A stretch of 51,056 bases of DNA, from positions 1 to 51,056 of the forward strand of contig JBKBQT010000024.1 of NCBI GenBank assembly GCA_046292445.1, in the 5' to 3' direction. The notes below the pieces were generated by a model. That model saw only the letters and a list, made by a program, of their open reading frames with translations. It had not been told where the DNA came from and searched no databases. This stretch comes from CALIZF01 sp046292445. GTDB taxonomy: Bacteria; Pseudomonadota; Alphaproteobacteria; Rhodobacterales; Rhodobacteraceae. Positions 7,162 through 15,652 of the stretch are shown piece by piece (the first letter of the stretch is position 1; each line of letters starts with the position of its first letter). The position numbers and the translations under genes are program-made.

Positions 7162-7815
7162 ATGACCCTCCCCGATACCGCCTTTCTTGTCACCGCCTTT
7201 GCGACGCTCTTCGTGGTGGTCGATCCGCCGGGGCTTGCGCCGCTCTTCATCGCGCTCACGCGCGGGGCGGATGCGGCGCATCGGCGGGCTGTGGCGCTGC
7301 GGGCCTGCGTGGTCGCCGCGGGGATCCTCACGCTCTTCGGGCTGGCGGGCGAGGCGGTGCTCGGGTTCATCGGCATCTCGATGCCGGCCTTCCGCATCGC
7401 GGGGGGCGTGCTGCTGTTCCTCACCGCGCTCGACATGCTGTTCGACCGCCGCCAGCCGCGCCGCGAAGGCCAGGCGCCGCCCCATCCCGAGGATCCGTCG
7501 GTCTTCCCCCTTGCCATCCCGCTGATCGCAGGGCCGGGGGCGATCGCCACGATGATCCTGCTGATCGGGCAGGTCGGCGGGGACTGGGGCGGGGTCATCG
7601 CGGTGCATCTGGTGATGCTGGCCACGATCGCGCTTGCGTTCCTCTTTCTTCTCGCCGCGGCGCCGGTGGAGCGCGCACTGGGGCGGACGGGGACGAATGT
7701 GGTCACGCGCCTCTTGGGGATGCTGCTGGCCGCACTGGCGGTGCAGTTCATCCTTGACGGGCTGCAGGGTTCGGGCGTGCTGTTTCAGGCTGGCCCAAAT
7801 ATCCTCGGGGGGTGA
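7162..7815 (+). CDS. MarC-family (NAAT) inner-membrane protein
   Basis: 217 residues with six hydrophobic segments (about 5-25, 44-64, 70-90, 118-138, 146-170, 182-202). Family marks are VVVDPPGLAPLFIALT near the N terminus, FRIAGGVLLFLTALDML, and FPLAIPLIAGPGAIATMI mid-protein. MarC-like proteins were once linked to multidrug resistance and some are annotated as neutral amino-acid transporters; the substrate here is unknown. The last ten residues (FQAGPNILGG) are encoded by the inverted copy of the dispersed repeat, so the natural C terminus may have been altered by it. Confidence 0.88.
   Translation: MTLPDTAFLVTAFATLFVVVDPPGLAPLFIALTRGADAAHRRAVALRACVVAAGILTLFGLAGEAVLGFIGISMPAFRIAGGVLLFLTALDMLFDRRQPRREGQAPPHPEDPSVFPLAIPLIAGPGAIATMILLIGQVGGDWGGVIAVHLVMLATIALAFLFLLAAAPVERALGRTGTNVVTRLLGMLLAALAVQFILDGLQGSGVLFQAGPNILGG
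7784..7815 (-). repeat. Dispersed short repeat, copy 2 (inverted)
   Basis: Read on the minus strand it matches copy 1: TCACCCCCC, then GGATATTTGGGCCAGCCTGAA. It makes the last codons and the stop of the marC-like gene. The two copies are about 670 bp apart in opposite orientation. Confidence 0.75.
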
Positions 7816-7857
7816 GGGCGGGCCCCGGGGCCCGCCCGAGGGGGGCAGAAGGCCCCC

Positions 7858-7858
<1 letters not shown>
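7816..7858. terminator. Two adjacent hairpins between convergent genes
   Basis: A perfect 22-bp palindrome GGGCGGGCCCC/GGGGCCCGCCC (7816-7837) is followed by GGGGGGC-agaag-GCCCCCC (7840-7858), which overlaps the stop codon of the convergent cyclophilin gene. They are well placed as a bidirectional terminator. On the minus strand the second hairpin lies outside repeat copy 2, mirroring the hairpin next to copy 1. Confidence 0.6.
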
Positions 7859-8407
<549 letters not shown>

Positions 8408-8418
<11 letters not shown>

Positions 8419-8920
8419 CGGCGGCCACCTTGACGCTGATCATCGCATCGGGCGTGGCGGGGGGCTCGCCGCGGGTGATGCGGTCGACATGCTCCATCCC
8501 CGAGATGACGCGGCCATAGACCGTATACTGCCCGTTGAGGAAATGGTTGTCCTTGAAGTTGATGAAGAACTGCGAATTGGCGCTGTTCGGGTTCGACGAC
8601 CGCGCGGCGCCGATCGTGCCGCGGTCATGCGGCAGCTTCGAGAACTCGGCCGGCAGGTTCGGCATGTCCGATCCGCCGGTGCCGGCGCTGCGCAGGTTGT
8701 AGCCCGGTTTGCCGGCGTTGCCGTTGGCGACATCGCCGGTCTGGGCCATGAACCCTTCGATCACGCGGTGGAACACCACGCCGTCATAGGCCCCGGCGCG
8801 GGCGAGTGCCTTCATCCGGGCGGTGTGTTGCGGCGCCACGTCGGGCATGAGCGCGATCACCACCATGCCGTCCTTGAGTTCCATCAGGATGGTGTTCTCG
8901 GGGTCTGCGATCTCGGCCAT
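8408..8920 (-). CDS. Cytoplasmic cyclophilin-type peptidyl-prolyl isomerase
   Basis: 170 residues without a signal peptide (MAEIADPENTILMELKDG). Same cyclophilin core as the downstream gene: YDGVVFHRVIEGFMAQTGD, GTIGAARSSNPNSANSQFFI and LNGQYTVYGRVISGMEHVD. Corresponds to PpiB-type enzymes that act in the cytoplasm. It is the first gene of the pair and is divergent from pgk with about 170 bp between them. Confidence 0.93.
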
Positions 8921-9090
8921 CGGCCATCCTCCGTTCCTGTATCGACGCGCGCGACCCTAGGCGAGGCGCGCGGCGAGGGAAAGGGTGGCGGTTGACGCGG
9001 GCCGGCCGGGGCAGGCCGGCCGGTGCAGGCCAGTTGACGCCGGCGGAGGCGGGGGGCAGAGCTTGGGGGGTGCTGCGGAGGGAGGACAGG

Positions 9091-10284
9091 ATGGGGCTGC
9101 GCAGGCTTGACGACATGGAACTGGCGGGGCGGCGCGTGCTGGTGCGCGTGGACATCAACGTGCCGATCGAGGACGGCCGGGTGACCGATGCGACCCGGAT
9201 CGAGAAGATCGTGCCGACGATCGAGCATATCCTCGGCGCGGGGGGGCATCCTGTCCTGCTGGCGCATTTCGGGCGGCCCAAGGGCGCGCCCGATCCGGCC
9301 TTCTCGCTCGAGCAGGTCATGCCGGCGCTGCAGGGTGCGTTGCCGGGGCGGCGGGTGATCTTTGCCGCCGACTGCATCGGCCTGCCGGCCAAGCAGGCGG
9401 TTGCCGCCATGGTTCCGGGCGATGTGGTGCTGCTCGAGAACACCCGTTTCCATCCCGGCGAGGAGCGGAACGATCCCGAATTCGCCGCCGCGCTCGCCGC
9501 GCTCGGCGATGTCTATTGCAACGACGCCTTTTCCGCCGCCCACCGCGCCCATGCCTCGACCGAAGGCATCGCCCGGCTGCTGCCGGCCTGCGCCGGGCGG
9601 CAGATGGAGGCGGAACTCGCCGCGCTCGATGCCGCGCTCGGCAACCCGGCGCGCCCGGTCTGCGCCGTGGTGGGCGGCGCCAAGGTCTCGACCAAGATCG
9701 ACCTTCTGGCGAACCTCGTCACCCGGGTGCAGCATCTGGTGATCGGGGGCGGAATGGCGAATACCTTCCTTGTCGCGCAGGGGATCGAGGTCGGCCGCAG
9801 CCTCGCCGAGCGCGACATGGCCGAAACGGCGCGCGACATCATCGCCCGCGCCCGCGCGGCGGCCTGCGCGATCCACCTGCCGGTGGATGTGGTGGTCGCG
9901 CGCGAGTTCCGGGCCGGGGCAGCCGCCGAGACCGTGGCGGCCGAGGCCTGCCCGGCCGATGCGATGATCCTTGATGCCGGGCCCGCGACGGTCGCGCATC
10001 TGCGCGAGGTCTTTGGCGGCTGCCGGACGCTGATCTGGAACGGCCCGCTCGGCGCGTTCGAGATCGCGCCCTTCGATGCGGCGACGGTGGCAGCGGCGCG
10101 GGCGGTGGCCGAGCTGACGGCGGCGGGGCGGCTCGTGTCGGTGGCGGGGGGGGGCGACACGGTTGCCGCGCTCAATCAGGCCGGGGTGGCGGACCGGTTC
10201 AGCTATGTCTCGACGGCAGGCGGCGCCTTCCTCGAATGGATGGAGGGCAAGACCCTGCCGGGGGTGGCGGCGCTGTCGGGCTGA
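9091..10284 (+). CDS. pgk: Phosphoglycerate kinase
   Basis: 397 residues, normal for the bacterial enzyme, which converts 1,3-bisphosphoglycerate + ADP to 3-phosphoglycerate + ATP in glycolysis and the Calvin cycle. Seen: VLVRVDINVPIEDGRV (substrate loop; Ile replaces the more common Leu/Phe in D-x-N-V-P), HFGRPKG, LLENTRFHPGEE, VVGGAKVSTKIDLL, IGGGMANTFL, WNGPLGAFE and the Gly-rich VAGGGDTVAAL near the C terminus. The start at MGLRRLDDM is supported by GGAGGGAGGA upstream. Two TTGACG boxes (8992, 9034) could be -35 elements, but no clear -10 follows either. Confidence 0.97.
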   Translation: MGLRRLDDMELAGRRVLVRVDINVPIEDGRVTDATRIEKIVPTIEHILGAGGHPVLLAHFGRPKGAPDPAFSLEQVMPALQGALPGRRVIFAADCIGLPAKQAVAAMVPGDVVLLENTRFHPGEERNDPEFAAALAALGDVYCNDAFSAAHRAHASTEGIARLLPACAGRQMEAELAALDAALGNPARPVCAVVGGAKVSTKIDLLANLVTRVQHLVIGGGMANTFLVAQGIEVGRSLAERDMAETARDIIARARAAACAIHLPVDVVVAREFRAGAAAETVAAEACPADAMILDAGPATVAHLREVFGGCRTLIWNGPLGAFEIAPFDAATVAAARAVAELTAAGRLVSVAGGGDTVAALNQAGVADRFSYVSTAGGAFLEWMEGKTLPGVAALSG

Positions 10285-10310
10285 GGGCTGCGGGGGGGGG
10301 CGGCGCGCGG

Positions 10311-10348
10311 GGCGCTGCCCCGGACCCCGGCATGTTTGGCGACAGAAG
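10311..10348 (+). repeat. Dispersed short repeat, copy 3 (diverged)
   Basis: GGCGCTGCCCCGGACCCCGG followed by CATGTTTGGCGACAGAAG. It shares the layout of copies 1 and 2 (C-rich stretch, GG, A-T-x-TTTGG, then a purine-rich xAGxxxGAAG tail) with substitutions. It lies in the tail-to-tail gap between pgk and nnrD. Confidence 0.5.
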
Positions 10349-10361
10349 CCCGCGGCCGCGG

Positions 10362-11219
10362 TCACAGGCCGAGGGCGCGGAACACGGCGGGCAATTGCTC
10401 GGGGATATCCTCGGCGATCAGGCCGGGGCCGAAGGCGCGGGCGGCCTCTACGTGGAGGTAGGTGGCGGTTTCCGCCGCCTCCATCGCATCGAAGCCGCGC
10501 GCGAGCAGGCCGGTGATGAACCCGGCGAGCACGTCGCCCGACCCGGCCGTGGCCAACCAGGGGGCGGCGCGCGCGCCCCGCGCATCGCTGACCGACAGGC
10601 GTCCGTCCGGGGCGGCGATCACGGTTTCCGGCCCCTTGTAGAGAACGACCGCCCCCGCCCGCACCGCCGCGCGGCGTGCCGCCTCGGCCTTGTTCGGCGA
10701 CCCGGGCAGTTTGGGCGAGAGGTCGGGGAAGAGGCGCGCGAATTCGCCGCCATGCGGGGTGAGCACCGTCTGCGGCGTGCAAAGCGCAAAGAGCGCATCG
10801 GGATCGGTCGCATAGGCCGAGAGGGCATCGGCATCGACCACCGCCCCGCGCCCGGACCCGAGCGCGACCGGGACAAGCTCGCGTGCCCGCTCGAAACCGA
10901 TGCCGGGGCCGAGGCAGAGCGCATTGTAGCGCGGATCGTCCAGCACCCGCGCGAGCGCCGCGCCGTCATGCACCGCGCGCAGCATCACCGTATCCATCCG
11001 CGCCGAATTCTCGGCCAGCGCGGGCAGCGGACAGCCGAGCGTGACCAGCCCCGCGCCGATGCGCAGCGCCCCGCGCGCCGCCAGCCGCGCCGCGCCCCCC
11101 TGCCCCGGCCCGCCCGCGAGGATCAGCGCATGGCCGTAGGTATATTTGAACCCCTCCGACCGCTTGGCGAGGCGGCCCCGCAAGGCGTCGAGGTCGGGGT
11201 GAGTGGGATCGGTCGGCAT
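10362..11219 (-). CDS. nnrD: ADP-dependent (S)-NAD(P)H-hydrate dehydratase
   Basis: 285 residues, a complete YjeF C-terminal (ribokinase-like) domain that dehydrates S-NAD(P)HX back to NAD(P)H at the expense of ADP. Seen: GHALILAGGPGQGGAARLAARGALRIGAGLVT, CLGPGIG, VVDADALSAY, TPHGGEFARLFP, YKGPETVIAAPDG and the nucleotide motif ATAGSGDVLAGFITGLLARG. In most bacteria this domain is fused behind the epimerase domain; here it is a separate gene starting 4 bp after the epimerase stop, in the +1 frame. It starts at MPTDPTHP. Confidence 0.9.
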   Translation of the reverse strand: MPTDPTHPDLDALRGRLAKRSEGFKYTYGHALILAGGPGQGGAARLAARGALRIGAGLVTLGCPLPALAENSARMDTVMLRAVHDGAALARVLDDPRYNALCLGPGIGFERARELVPVALGSGRGAVVDADALSAYATDPDALFALCTPQTVLTPHGGEFARLFPDLSPKLPGSPNKAEAARRAAVRAGAVVLYKGPETVIAAPDGRLSVSDARGARAAPWLATAGSGDVLAGFITGLLARGFDAMEAAETATYLHVEAARAFGPGLIAEDIPEQLPAVFRALGL

Positions 11220-11223
11220 GGCG

Positions 11224-11922
11224 TTAGGTGGCGCCATCGGGCAGGCCGATGTCAACCACCCTGACCGTGCCGAAGGGCGGCCGGCCCGCGCCGGCGACAT
11301 GGCCGGGCTTGGGGCGGTGGAAGGTGACGGTCAGGTCGGCCGCGGCATGGGGCGCGGGACCGCCGCCGGGTGGCGCGCCAGTGTCGGCGTCGATGCCGCT
11401 CGGCACATCCACCGCGACCACGCGCCAGGGGCGCGCTTCGCGCATGAAGCGGGCAAAGAGATGTGCGGCATCGCGCGCCGGGCGGCTGAGGCCGATGCCG
11501 TAGAGCGCGTCGATCACCACATCGCCGGGCCCGAGGTCCGCCGGCCCCGGATCGGCGCCCGCCGCGAGCGCCCGCGTCGGGCCGATGGCCGCCCAGTCCC
11601 GCCGCGCCGCCGCCGCATCGGGCGGCAGCCGCGCCGGATCGCCGAGCATGAGGACCGTCGCCTGCCATCCGCGCTGCGCCAGCAGCCGGGCGATGACAAA
11701 GCCGTCGCCGCCGTTGTTGCCCGGCCCGCAGAGCACCATTGCCCGCCCCGGTTTCGCCGCAAGATCGGGCCAGAGATCCAGCATCGCGGCCACCACGCCC
11801 GCGCCCGCCCGCTCCATCAGCGCCCGACCGCTCACGGCGCCGGATGCGATGGCCGCTGCTTCGATGGCCCGCATGCCGGCAGCGGTGACGGGCGGCAAGT
11901 CCGGCGGCGTCGGCATTTTCAT
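11224..11922 (-). CDS. nnrE: NAD(P)H-hydrate epimerase
   Basis: 232 residues, a YjeF N-terminal domain that interconverts R- and S-NAD(P)HX so that the dehydratase can repair both. Seen: GRALMERAGAGVVAAM, VLCGPGNNGGDGFVIARLLAQRG, DVVIDALYGIGLSRP, VVAVDVPSGIDADTG, ADLTVTFHRPKPGH and the end VVDIGLPDGA. It stops with TAA exactly where the linker to the dehydratase would begin in fused enzymes. ATG 11922 (MKMPTPPDL) is chosen; upstream codons read into the glnB promoter region. It is divergent from glnB. Confidence 0.9.
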   Translation of the reverse strand: MKMPTPPDLPPVTAAGMRAIEAAAIASGAVSGRALMERAGAGVVAAMLDLWPDLAAKPGRAMVLCGPGNNGGDGFVIARLLAQRGWQATVLMLGDPARLPPDAAAARRDWAAIGPTRALAAGADPGPADLGPGDVVIDALYGIGLSRPARDAAHLFARFMREARPWRVVAVDVPSGIDADTGAPPGGGPAPHAAADLTVTFHRPKPGHVAGAGRPPFGTVRVVDIGLPDGAT

Positions 11923-12014
11923 AAACTGCCCATGATTTGATCGCCCAGCGCAAATTTTCGGCATGTGGTCTGGAATCCGCCCCCGCCCACGATGCGGCCG
12001 ATCCTAGCCGATTG

Positions 12015-12030
12015 TTCCGGCCTGCCGGAA
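12015..12030. promoter_or_regulatory. Inverted repeat upstream of glnB
   Basis: TTCCGGC-ct-GCCGGAA, a perfect 7-bp inverted repeat 44 bp before the glnB start in the divergent nnrE/glnB gap. It may be an operator or part of a leader hairpin. It does not match the NtrC consensus as I know it. Confidence 0.35.
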
Positions 12031-12073
12031 GTGGTGGACCTTGCTCGCAATCGGCGACGGGAGGACGCGGCGC

Positions 12074-12412
12074 ATGAAGAAGATCGAGGCGATCATCAAG
12101 CCCTTCAAGCTCGACGAGGTGAAGGAGGCGCTGCAAGAGGCCGGGGTCCAGGGCCTGTCGGTGATCGAGGTCAAGGGCTTCGGCCGCCAGAAAGGCCATA
12201 CCGAACTCTATCGCGGCGCCGAATACGTGGTCGATTTCCTGCCCAAGGTGAAGATCGAGATCGTGCTGCCCGACGACATGGTCGATGCGGCGATCGAGGC
12301 GATCGTGGGTGCCGCGCGGACCGACAAGATCGGCGACGGCAAGATTTTCGTCTCGAGCGTGGAGCAGGCGATCCGCATCCGCACCGGCGAGACGGGCGAC
12401 GAAGCAGTGTAA
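12074..12412 (+). CDS. glnB: Nitrogen regulatory protein PII
   Basis: 112 residues, the standard trimeric PII signal protein that senses 2-oxoglutarate and ATP/ADP and, through uridylylation, tells GlnD/GlnE/NtrB the nitrogen status. Seen: MKKIEAIIKPFKLDEVKEAL, the T-loop GRQKGHTELYRGAEYVVDFLPK with uridylylation site Tyr51, VGAARTDKIGDGKIFV (B-loop) and the C-loop RIRTGETGDEA. It is followed after 61 bp by glnA, the classical alphaproteobacterial glnBA operon. The longer in-frame reading from 12041 adds residues not found in the family. Confidence 0.97.
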   Translation: MKKIEAIIKPFKLDEVKEALQEAGVQGLSVIEVKGFGRQKGHTELYRGAEYVVDFLPKVKIEIVLPDDMVDAAIEAIVGAARTDKIGDGKIFVSSVEQAIRIRTGETGDEAV

Positions 12413-12473
12413 CGCGCGCGCCCCGACAGGGCGACGATGCGGCAAGATTCAACCGACGAAAGGTCAAGGCCAG

Positions 12474-13880
12474 ATGAGCAAGGACAAGGTTCTGAAGATT
12501 CTCAAGGACGAGGAGGTCGAATACGTCGACATCCGCTTTACCGATCCGCGCGGCAAGCTCCAGCATGTGACGGTCATGGCCGATCTCGTGGACGAGGATT
12601 TCCTCGATGACGGCTTCATGTTCGACGGCTCGTCGATCGCCGGCTGGAAGTCGATCGACCAGTCCGACATGAAGCTGATGCCGGATACCGCGACGGCCTA
12701 TATCGACCCGTTCTACGCCGAAAAGACGCTCTGCCTGCATTGCAACGTGGTCGAGCCCGACACCGGCGAGCCCTACAGCCGCGACCCGCGATCCACCGCG
12801 CTCAAGGCCGAGGCCTATCTGCGGTCCTCGGGCATCGGCGATACCGCCTATTTCGGACCCGAGGCGGAATTCTTCATCTTCGACGATGTGCGCTACAGCG
12901 TGAAGATGAACAAGGTCAGCTTCGAGGTCGATGCCATCGACGGCGCCTGGAACACCGATACCGAATACGAGACGGGCAACACCGGCCACCGCGCCGGCGT
13001 GAAGGGCGGCTATTTCCCGGTCAACCCGATCGATGCGGGGCAGGATCTGCGGTCGGAAATGCTCATGACGATGAAGCGCATGGGCATGAAGGTGGACAAG
13101 CACCACCACGAGGTCGCCTCGAACCAGCACGAGCTGGGCATGATCTTCGGCGCGCTGACCGAGCAGGCCGACAACATCCAGAAATACAAATACGTCATCC
13201 ACAATGTCGCGCAGGCCTACGGGCGCACCGCCACTTTCATGCCCAAGCCGATGAAGGGCGACAACGGCACCGGCATGCATGTGAACATGTCGATCTGGAA
13301 GGACGGCAAGCCGCTCTTCGCGGGCGACAAATATGCCGACCTCAGCCAGGAGGCGCTGTGGTTCATCGGCGGCATCCTCAAGCATGCCAAGGCGCTCAAC
13401 GCGATCACCAACCCCGGCACGAACAGCTACAAGCGGCTGATCCCGGGGTTCGAGGCGCCGGTGCTGCGCGCCTATTCGGCACGCAACCGGTCGGGCTGCG
13501 TGCGCATCCCTTGGACGGAATCGCCGAAAGCCAAGCGGGTCGAGGCGCGGTTCCCCGATCCCTCGGCCAACCCCTATCTTGCCTTCGCCGCGCTGCTGAT
13601 GGCCGGGATCGACGGGATCAGGAACAAGATCGACCCCGGCCCGGCGTCGGACAAGGATCTCTACGATCTGCCGCCCGAGGAACTGGCCGAGATCCCGACC
13701 GTCTGCGGCAGCTTGCGCGAGGCGCTGGAATCGCTGGCGGCCGACCATGACTTCCTGCTGGCGGGCGATGTGTTCACCAAGGACCAGCTCGAGGGCTACA
13801 TGGCACTGAAGTGGGAAGAGGTCTACGCCTACGAACACACCCCGCATCCGATCGAATACCAGATGTATTATTCCTGCTGA
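12474..13880 (+). CDS. glnA: Glutamine synthetase type I
   Basis: 468 residues, full length for GSI-beta. It makes glutamine from glutamate, ammonia and ATP as a dodecamer. Seen: FMFDGSSIAGW (about 45-55), the metal-binding GPEAEFF, KHHHEVASNQHELGM, the ATP region KPMKGDNGTGMHVNMS, and the adenylylation site in KDLYDLPPEE with Tyr397, so the enzyme should be controlled by GlnE. AAGG upstream of the ATG gives a modest ribosome-binding site. It is co-transcribed with glnB and ends at a strong hairpin. Confidence 0.98.
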   Translation: MSKDKVLKILKDEEVEYVDIRFTDPRGKLQHVTVMADLVDEDFLDDGFMFDGSSIAGWKSIDQSDMKLMPDTATAYIDPFYAEKTLCLHCNVVEPDTGEPYSRDPRSTALKAEAYLRSSGIGDTAYFGPEAEFFIFDDVRYSVKMNKVSFEVDAIDGAWNTDTEYETGNTGHRAGVKGGYFPVNPIDAGQDLRSEMLMTMKRMGMKVDKHHHEVASNQHELGMIFGALTEQADNIQKYKYVIHNVAQAYGRTATFMPKPMKGDNGTGMHVNMSIWKDGKPLFAGDKYADLSQEALWFIGGILKHAKALNAITNPGTNSYKRLIPGFEAPVLRAYSARNRSGCVRIPWTESPKAKRVEARFPDPSANPYLAFAALLMAGIDGIRNKIDPGPASDKDLYDLPPEELAEIPTVCGSLREALESLAADHDFLLAGDVFTKDQLEGYMALKWEEVYAYEHTPHPIEYQMYYSC

Positions 13881-13902
13881 CCGGGCAGGCGATCCGGCAT
13901 CC

Positions 13903-13926
13903 GGGCCGCTCCGAAAGGGGCGGCCC
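13903..13926 (+). terminator. Terminator hairpin after glnA
   Basis: GGGCCGCTCC-gaaa-GGGGCGGCCC: 10 paired bases (one U-G) capped by a GNRA-type GAAA loop, 22 bp after the glnA stop, followed by GTTCCGTT. It also lies just before the convergent RTX gene end. Confidence 0.75.
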
Positions 13927-13940
13927 GTTCCGTTGGCGCG

Positions 13941-15275
13941 TCACAGAACCATGTCGGCCGCGTCGAGCTGCCCCAGCCGCAGGCCCGAGGAGATCAGGAT
14001 GCTGTCGCCGCCGACCGACGACAGGTCGATGAAGAGGCCATCGGGCCGCATCGCCGCCAGCGCCCGCACCGCCCCGGCATTGGCAAAGCCGAAGGCGCTC
14101 AGGTCGAGCTTGTCGGTGTTGTTCTGAAAGCCCACGATCTCGTCATGGCCATGCCCGCGCGCAAAGACGAAGCGGTCGGCCTGCGGGCCGCCGTCCATCG
14201 TGTCGTTGCCCTTGCCGCCGGTGATGATGTCGGCGCCGGCCCCGCCATAGATCAGGTCGTCGTCGTCGCCGCCGGCAATCGTGTCGTTGCCGTCGCCACC
14301 GTCGAGCAGGTCGTTGCCGGTGCCCCCCGACAGCGAATCGTTGCCGGCCTCGCCATAGATCTCGTCGCCATCGTCGCCGCCGCGCAGGTTGTCGTTGCCG
14401 TCTCCGCCCAGCACGTAGTCATAGCCGCGCCCGCCGCCGAAATCGTCATTGCCGGCCCCGGCCTCGACATAATCGTCGCCATCGTTGCCGCGGATGTTGT
14501 CGTCGCCGTCGCCGCCGTAAAGTTCGTCGTTGCCGCCGTAGCCGCGGAGCCGGTCGTTGCCGATGCCCCCCGACAGGGCGTCGGACGCCTCGCTCCCCAT
14601 GAGCGTGTCGTTCCCTGCGCCGCCATCGATGCGGGCGCTCGTCTGGTCGCCGCCCCGGCCGTCGAAGCGGTCGTTGCCGCCGCCCATCGTGACGCCGCCG
14701 ACGATCGTGCCGCTGTTGGTGACGTTCATCGCCCCGCTGCCGGTATGGAACACGGCCAGATCGGCAGCGATGGTCCCGGTGTTGACGATGCGAACCCCAC
14801 CGGTGCCGCCGAGGAACAGGCCGCTGCCCGCGCTCGAGATCAGGCCGTCGTTGATGACGCGGATCGTGCTCGACGAACTGACGAACATCGCGTTGAAACT
14901 AGTGCCGTTGATCGTGCCCGTGTTCGTCAACTGGAACGCGCCGCGGTCCGTATGGTTGATCCCGTCGTTGCCCTGGATCAGTCCGGCGTTGGTGATGGTC
15001 GTCGTGGCGCCCGGGGCACCGGCCTGCACCACCGAACTGGTCACCATGCCCGCGGCGGCGACCGTCAGCCGGATGTTTCCCGTGCCCCAGATCGACGCAC
15101 CGTTTTCCGCGTGGATCAACCCGCTGACGAACAGCGTGGCGTCATCCATGCCGACGGCGTTTGCCACGCCGATCCCGCTGACGATGATCGCCCCGTTCAG
15201 AAGCACCGCGCCAACCTCGCCGGGCAAGAGCCCTTGCTGCGCGGTGGTCGCATTCGTTATCGCAAAGCTGGCCAT
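13941..15275 (-). CDS. RTX protein with N-terminal adhesin-like repeats
   Basis: 444 residues, two halves. About 1-215 is rich in short Asn/Gly/Thr repeats of the form xxxNxGxI (TITNAGLIQGN, LTNTGTINGT, RVINDGLISSAG, RIVNTGTIAAD, NVTNSGTIVGG), typical of beta-helix adhesins and autotransporter passengers. About 218-375 holds some 15 RTX nonapeptides (GGAGNDTLMG, GGDGDDNIRGNDG, GGTGNDLLDGGDG), then the T1SS-type tail DRFVFARGHGHDEIVGF. There is no signal peptide. It is likely a Ca2+-dependent secreted surface adhesin exported by type I secretion. It starts at MASFAITN, with GGGGGAAG about 8 bp upstream. Confidence 0.85.
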   Translation of the reverse strand: MASFAITNATTAQQGLLPGEVGAVLLNGAIIVSGIGVANAVGMDDATLFVSGLIHAENGASIWGTGNIRLTVAAAGMVTSSVVQAGAPGATTTITNAGLIQGNDGINHTDRGAFQLTNTGTINGTSFNAMFVSSSSTIRVINDGLISSAGSGLFLGGTGGVRIVNTGTIAADLAVFHTGSGAMNVTNSGTIVGGVTMGGGNDRFDGRGGDQTSARIDGGAGNDTLMGSEASDALSGGIGNDRLRGYGGNDELYGGDGDDNIRGNDGDDYVEAGAGNDDFGGGRGYDYVLGGDGNDNLRGGDDGDEIYGEAGNDSLSGGTGNDLLDGGDGNDTIAGGDDDDLIYGGAGADIITGGKGNDTMDGGPQADRFVFARGHGHDEIVGFQNNTDKLDLSAFGFANAGAVRALAAMRPDGLFIDLSSVGGDSILISSGLRLGQLDAADMVL

Positions 15276-15652
15276 CAATGACTTCCCCCAAGGGCGCCCG
15301 CCCGAGATGGGCCGGCATGCAGGCACAAGCGCGAAGCTTGCCGAGGGGCGACCGTCATCGTCCGTCAACAGGAAACGCGATTAGGCCTAGGGATCAGGTT
15401 GACCTCACGCCTGCGTCAGGTCAATCGAAAACACGGGCCGTCCGATCCCGGCCGCGCGCAAGCCCCGCGCCGCAGGCCGCTGCCGGAATGCACCCTGCGG
15501 AAACGATCCGCCGCAGTGCAGCGGGCGAGAGGCCCGTTTGTGGCGGAACGGCCCCGCTATTGTTTCGATTTTCTGCAAATGGTCACAATCCGGGCGGATT
15601 ACCTCCACGGTTGTGCGGCACCTCTGGTTCAACCGCAGGACGGAGGCCGATC
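15276..15652. other. Divergent intergenic region
   Basis: 377 bp between the minus-strand RTX gene and the plus-strand gene at 15653. No gene is visible. It holds TAGGCCTA near 15384 and an AT-richer stretch at about 15555-15590 (ATTGTTTCGATTTTC) that probably contains the promoter of the downstream gene. No recognised operator was found. Confidence 0.5.

Noticed and set aside
5043..7751. Long open minus-strand frame continuing upstream of the DUF6636 gene
   Set aside because: It is antisense to the ABC-F and marC-like genes; its composition (Arg/Ala/His-rich, no domains) is that of a GC-rich shadow frame. Only the 136 codons from 5042 are real.
12028..12048. Sigma-54 promoter before glnB
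   Set aside because: GG and GC are present in TGGTGGACCTTGCT, but they are 8 bp apart instead of the required 10.
14200..14650. Tandem repeated DNA resembling a CRISPR or satellite array
   Set aside because: The repeats have the 27-bp period of RTX nonapeptide codons and are in frame; there are no spacers.
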